From Galactobacter sp. (GTDB lineage Bacteria; Actinomycetota; Actinomycetes; Actinomycetales; Micrococcaceae), in the NCBI GenBank assembly GCA_022712075.1, contig JALAHE010000291.1, positions 1 to 7,879 on the forward strand: 7,879 nucleotides of DNA, in the 5' to 3' direction. Below are positions 6,277 through 7,879 of the stretch, one piece after another; positions within the stretch are counted from its first letter, which is position 1, and each line of letters opens with the position of its first letter. Under the pieces are notes generated by a model. It worked only from the letters and a program-made list of their open reading frames with translations, had not been told where the DNA came from and did no database searches. The translations under genes were made by a program, and so were the position numbers.

Positions 6277-6591
6277 TCAGCCGCGCTCGAGGCCGAGGCC
6301 GATGCGGTGATTGATCTGGCGCAGGTAGCCAACGGCCATGGTGAGCAGGCCGAAGAGCGTCAGGACGGCTCCGATGAGCGTCCAGGTGCGGGCGATGACC
6401 ACGGCGGGATCCAGCGCGCCGCCCTCGGCGTCAAGCGGTGCCGAGTTCGCGTCGGCGACCACGCCGCCCAGGAGCGAAACCAGCACCATGACGAGGCCAA
6501 CGATGATCACGAGGATGCCCGTGGAGATCACCATGTTCCCCGGCTCGCGCTTCTTGGCGCCCGGGACGGTGGGGGTTGACTGCACGCTCAC
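6277..6591 (-). CDS. Small two-helix membrane protein, function unknown
   Basis: This 104-aa protein matches no family I recognise. Residues 1-19 are polar with a KKRE cluster (13-16). A hydrophobic helix follows at about 21-45, then a short acidic, Ala-rich segment (46-65) that probably lies outside the membrane. A second helix spans about 68-90, and the protein ends in a basic tail (RQINHR, LERG). The positive charges at both ends suggest both termini face the cytoplasm. The frame extends to an ATG at 6636, but I place the start at GTG 6591 because a perfect AGGAGG lies five bases upstream. The sequence before it has no helix and would put that ribosome site inside the gene. The gene follows nrdF on the same strand but is separated from it by a strong hairpin, so it may have its own promoter. 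Confidence 0.75.
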   Translation of the reverse strand: MSVQSTPTVPGAKKREPGNMVISTGILVIIVGLVMVLVSLLGGVVADANSAPLDAEGGALDPAVVIARTWTLIGAVLTLFGLLTMAVGYLRQINHRIGLGLERG

Positions 6592-6596
6592 TGAAA

Positions 6597-6602
6597 CCTC
6601 CT
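6597..6602 (-). promoter_or_regulatory. Ribosome binding site deciding a GTG start
   Basis: On the minus strand these bases read AGGAGG, a full match to the anti-Shine-Dalgarno core. The GTG at 6591-6589 lies five bases downstream, the ideal distance. This is why I prefer the GTG start over the longer ATG reading frame for the small membrane protein. Confidence 0.8.
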
Positions 6603-6640
6603 GAAAGATACTAGTGAGCCGAAGTCTAGGCCACACGCGC

Positions 6641-6678
6641 CGAGGGCGCGGAACCGGCAGTGCCGGTCCGCGCCCTCG
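6641..6678 (-). terminator. Strong hairpin after nrdF, probable terminator
   Basis: Bases 6641-6659 pair with 6661-6678 in 18 base pairs, interrupted only by one bulged A (6652). The single G at 6660 is the nominal loop, so the real loop is probably five bases or so. It lies 28 bp beyond the nrdF stop codon and ahead of the 104-aa gene. There is no T run on either strand. Such I-shaped hairpins are often called terminators in actinomycetes, but it could also stabilise the nrdF mRNA 3' end. Confidence 0.65.
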
Positions 6679-6706
6679 ATGGTGCCACCGTTGAGACGAA
6701 GGGAAA

Positions 6707-7681
6707 CTAGAAGTCCCAGTCCTCGTCCTCGGTGTTCACGGCCTTGCCGATCACATAGGAGGAACCCGAGCCCGAGAAGAAGTCGTGGTTCTCGTCGGCG
6801 TTCGGCGAGAGAGCCGAGAGGATCGCCGGGTTCACGTTCGTCACGGTGGACGGGAACATGGCCTCGTAGCCGAGGTTCATGAGCGCCTTGTTGGCGTTGT
6901 AGTGCAGGAACTTCTTGACGTCCTCGGCCAGGCCCACCCCGTCGTAGAGCGAGTGCGTGTACTGCACCTCGTTCTCGTAGAGCTCGTAGAGCAGGTCGTA
7001 GGTGTAGTCCTTGAGCTCGGCCTGGCGGTCCGCCGGGACGGTCTCGAGGCCGCGCTGGTACTTGTAGCCGATGTAGTAGCCGTGCACGGCCTCGTCGCGG
7101 ATGATCAGGCGGATCATGTCCGCCGTGTTGGTCAGCTTGGCGTGGCTGGACCAGTACATGGGCAGGTAGAAGCCCGAGTAGAACAGGAACGACTCCAGCA
7201 GGGTGGAGGCGACCTTCTTCTTGAGCGGATCGTCACCGTGGTAGTAGCTCATGACGATCTGAGCCTTCTTCTGCAGGTACTCGTTTTCAACGGACCAGCG
7301 GAAGGCGTCGTCGATCTCCTTGGTGGACGCGAGCGTCGAGAAGATCGAGGAGTAGCTCTTGGCGTGCACCGACTCCATGAAGGCGATGTTCGTGTACACG
7401 GCCTCCTCGTGTGGGGTGATCGCGTCGGGGATCAGCGCCACGGCACCGACCGTGCCCTGGATCGTGTCCAGGAGCGTGAGGCCCGTGAACACGCGCATCG
7501 TGAGGAGCTTCTCCTCCTCGGTGAGCGTGCCCCACGACTGCACGTCGTTGGACACCGGCACCTTCTCCGGGAGCCAGAAGTTGTTGGTCAGGCGATTCCA
7601 GACCTCAACATCCTTGTCGTCCTGGATGCGGTTCCAGTTGATGGCCTCGACCTTGCCGAGCAGCTTCACGCCGTCAGTCAT
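6707..7681 (-). CDS. nrdF: Class Ib ribonucleotide reductase, small (radical) subunit NrdF
   Basis: This 324-aa cytoplasmic protein houses the dimetal-tyrosyl radical cofactor that lets the large subunit NrdE reduce ribonucleoside diphosphates to deoxyribonucleotides. All expected residues are present at a constant offset of five from E. coli NrdF. The metal ligands are Asp72, Glu103, His106, Glu163, Glu197 and His200, and the radical Tyr is Tyr110, within MESVHAKSY (102-110). The conserved FWLPEK and TLLDTIQGT-type blocks, the GDDPLKKKVAST segment (149-160) and the acidic-aromatic C-terminus ending DEDWDF, which docks into NrdE, are intact. Class Ib enzymes normally use a manganese centre assembled with the flavodoxin NrdI. 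The ATG has a GAGG motif very close to it (two bases) and a second AGAGGA further up, so the ribosome site is not ideal. No nrdE, nrdI or nrdH is visible. I find no NrdR box upstream, but only 198 bp can be read. Confidence 0.97.
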   Translation of the reverse strand: MTDGVKLLGKVEAINWNRIQDDKDVEVWNRLTNNFWLPEKVPVSNDVQSWGTLTEEEKLLTMRVFTGLTLLDTIQGTVGAVALIPDAITPHEEAVYTNIAFMESVHAKSYSSIFSTLASTKEIDDAFRWSVENEYLQKKAQIVMSYYHGDDPLKKKVASTLLESFLFYSGFYLPMYWSSHAKLTNTADMIRLIIRDEAVHGYYIGYKYQRGLETVPADRQAELKDYTYDLLYELYENEVQYTHSLYDGVGLAEDVKKFLHYNANKALMNLGYEAMFPSTVTNVNPAILSALSPNADENHDFFSGSGSSYVIGKAVNTEDEDWDF

Positions 7682-7879
7682 GTCCTCGTGATTCCTCTCC
7701 CCCGCCGCCCCTTGAGGGTCGGCGGTGCGGGTGACGCCAATGCTCGACGTCGGGTGGTTGCCTTGGGTGCGGGCGTGCCCGCGGGTGCGGTGGTGGCCGC
7801 CGGGGGTTGTTGCGGCCGCCCCCCCCCCGCAAACGGGGACCGACAGCCTGCAAACCCGCCCAGCACCGCCGGGACCAGC
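7682..7879. other. Upstream region of nrdF and window edge, no gene seen
   Basis: These bases should hold the nrdF promoter or the end of an upstream gene. The only frame open throughout on the minus strand gives a Pro/Ala/Arg-rich peptide without recognisable features. It does not resemble an NrdE C-terminus with its paired cysteines. A run of ten C at 7819-7828 and the skewed composition near the edge raise doubt about accuracy. GCAAAC appears twice (7829-7834 and 7850-7855), which I could not interpret. No promoter hexamers stand out. Confidence 0.4.

Noticed and set aside
4902..6332. A 476-codon open frame on the minus strand opposite the hydrolase
   Set aside because: The translation is low-complexity Arg/Gly/Leu and runs through the terminator hairpin and into the 104-aa gene. 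It is an antisense shadow.
6608..6613. Minus-strand TAGTAT as a -10 promoter box for the small membrane gene
   Set aside because: No acceptable -35 element lies 16-18 bp upstream, and the predicted leader would barely contain the ribosome site. It is too weak to list.
6592..6636. Upstream ATG extension (15 codons) of the small membrane protein
   Set aside because: It would bury a perfect AGGAGG with ideal spacing to the GTG at 6591, and it lacks a ribosome site of its own.
7678..7866. 62-codon minus-strand frame upstream of nrdF
   Set aside because: It is Pro/Ala/Arg-rich, overlaps the nrdF start, runs through a ten-C homopolymer and lacks a clear ribosome site.

Overview
The window is very GC-rich and densely coding. 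It looks like a chromosomal segment of an actinomycete. The best taxonomic handle is the NrdF protein, whose C-terminal stretch and conserved core read like those of the Arthrobacter/Micrococcaceae group (Micrococcales). The placement is inferred from recalled family sequences, not from a search. Both edges carry long C homopolymers and low-complexity GC sequence, so the window may be a whole contig with poor-quality ends.

Layout from left to right. Bases 1-102 are low-complexity edge sequence. A large secreted zinc amidase of the peptidoglycan-recognition (PGRP/Amidase_2) family follows on the minus strand (103-2628). It has a signal peptide, an N-terminal beta domain, the catalytic domain, two Fn3-like beta domains around a third beta-rich region, and a Pro/Ala/Thr-rich tail encoded by tandem repeats. 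Upstream of it on the same strand, 83 bp away, is a double-hotdog (TesB-like) acyl-CoA thioesterase (2712-3548). A 154-bp divergent intergenic region with three short inverted repeats separates this from a plus-strand pair. The first gene of the pair is a Dcu-family C4-dicarboxylate transporter (3703-5022). The second is an N-formylglutamate amidohydrolase-like enzyme (5019-6206), which starts inside the transporter stop codon (ATGA overlap).

The pair ends in a 22-bp perfect hairpin whose 3-nt loop is the TGA stop codon of the hydrolase gene. Two more hairpins fill the rest of this short convergent gap. On the minus strand come a 104-aa two-helix membrane protein of unknown function (6277-6591) and, upstream of it, nrdF (6707-7681), the radical-generating small subunit of class Ib ribonucleotide reductase. 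A strong hairpin lies between these two genes. The last 198 bp (7682-7879) hold no gene I can support; nrdE, nrdI and nrdH are not visible.

How the genes work together: the tightest functional unit is the overlapping transporter-hydrolase pair. It suggests uptake of an acidic N-acylated (perhaps N-formylated) amino acid or a related dicarboxylate, followed by intracellular hydrolysis. The other genes look like ordinary housekeeping or cell-wall functions. I see no mobile element, CRISPR array, tRNA or rRNA.
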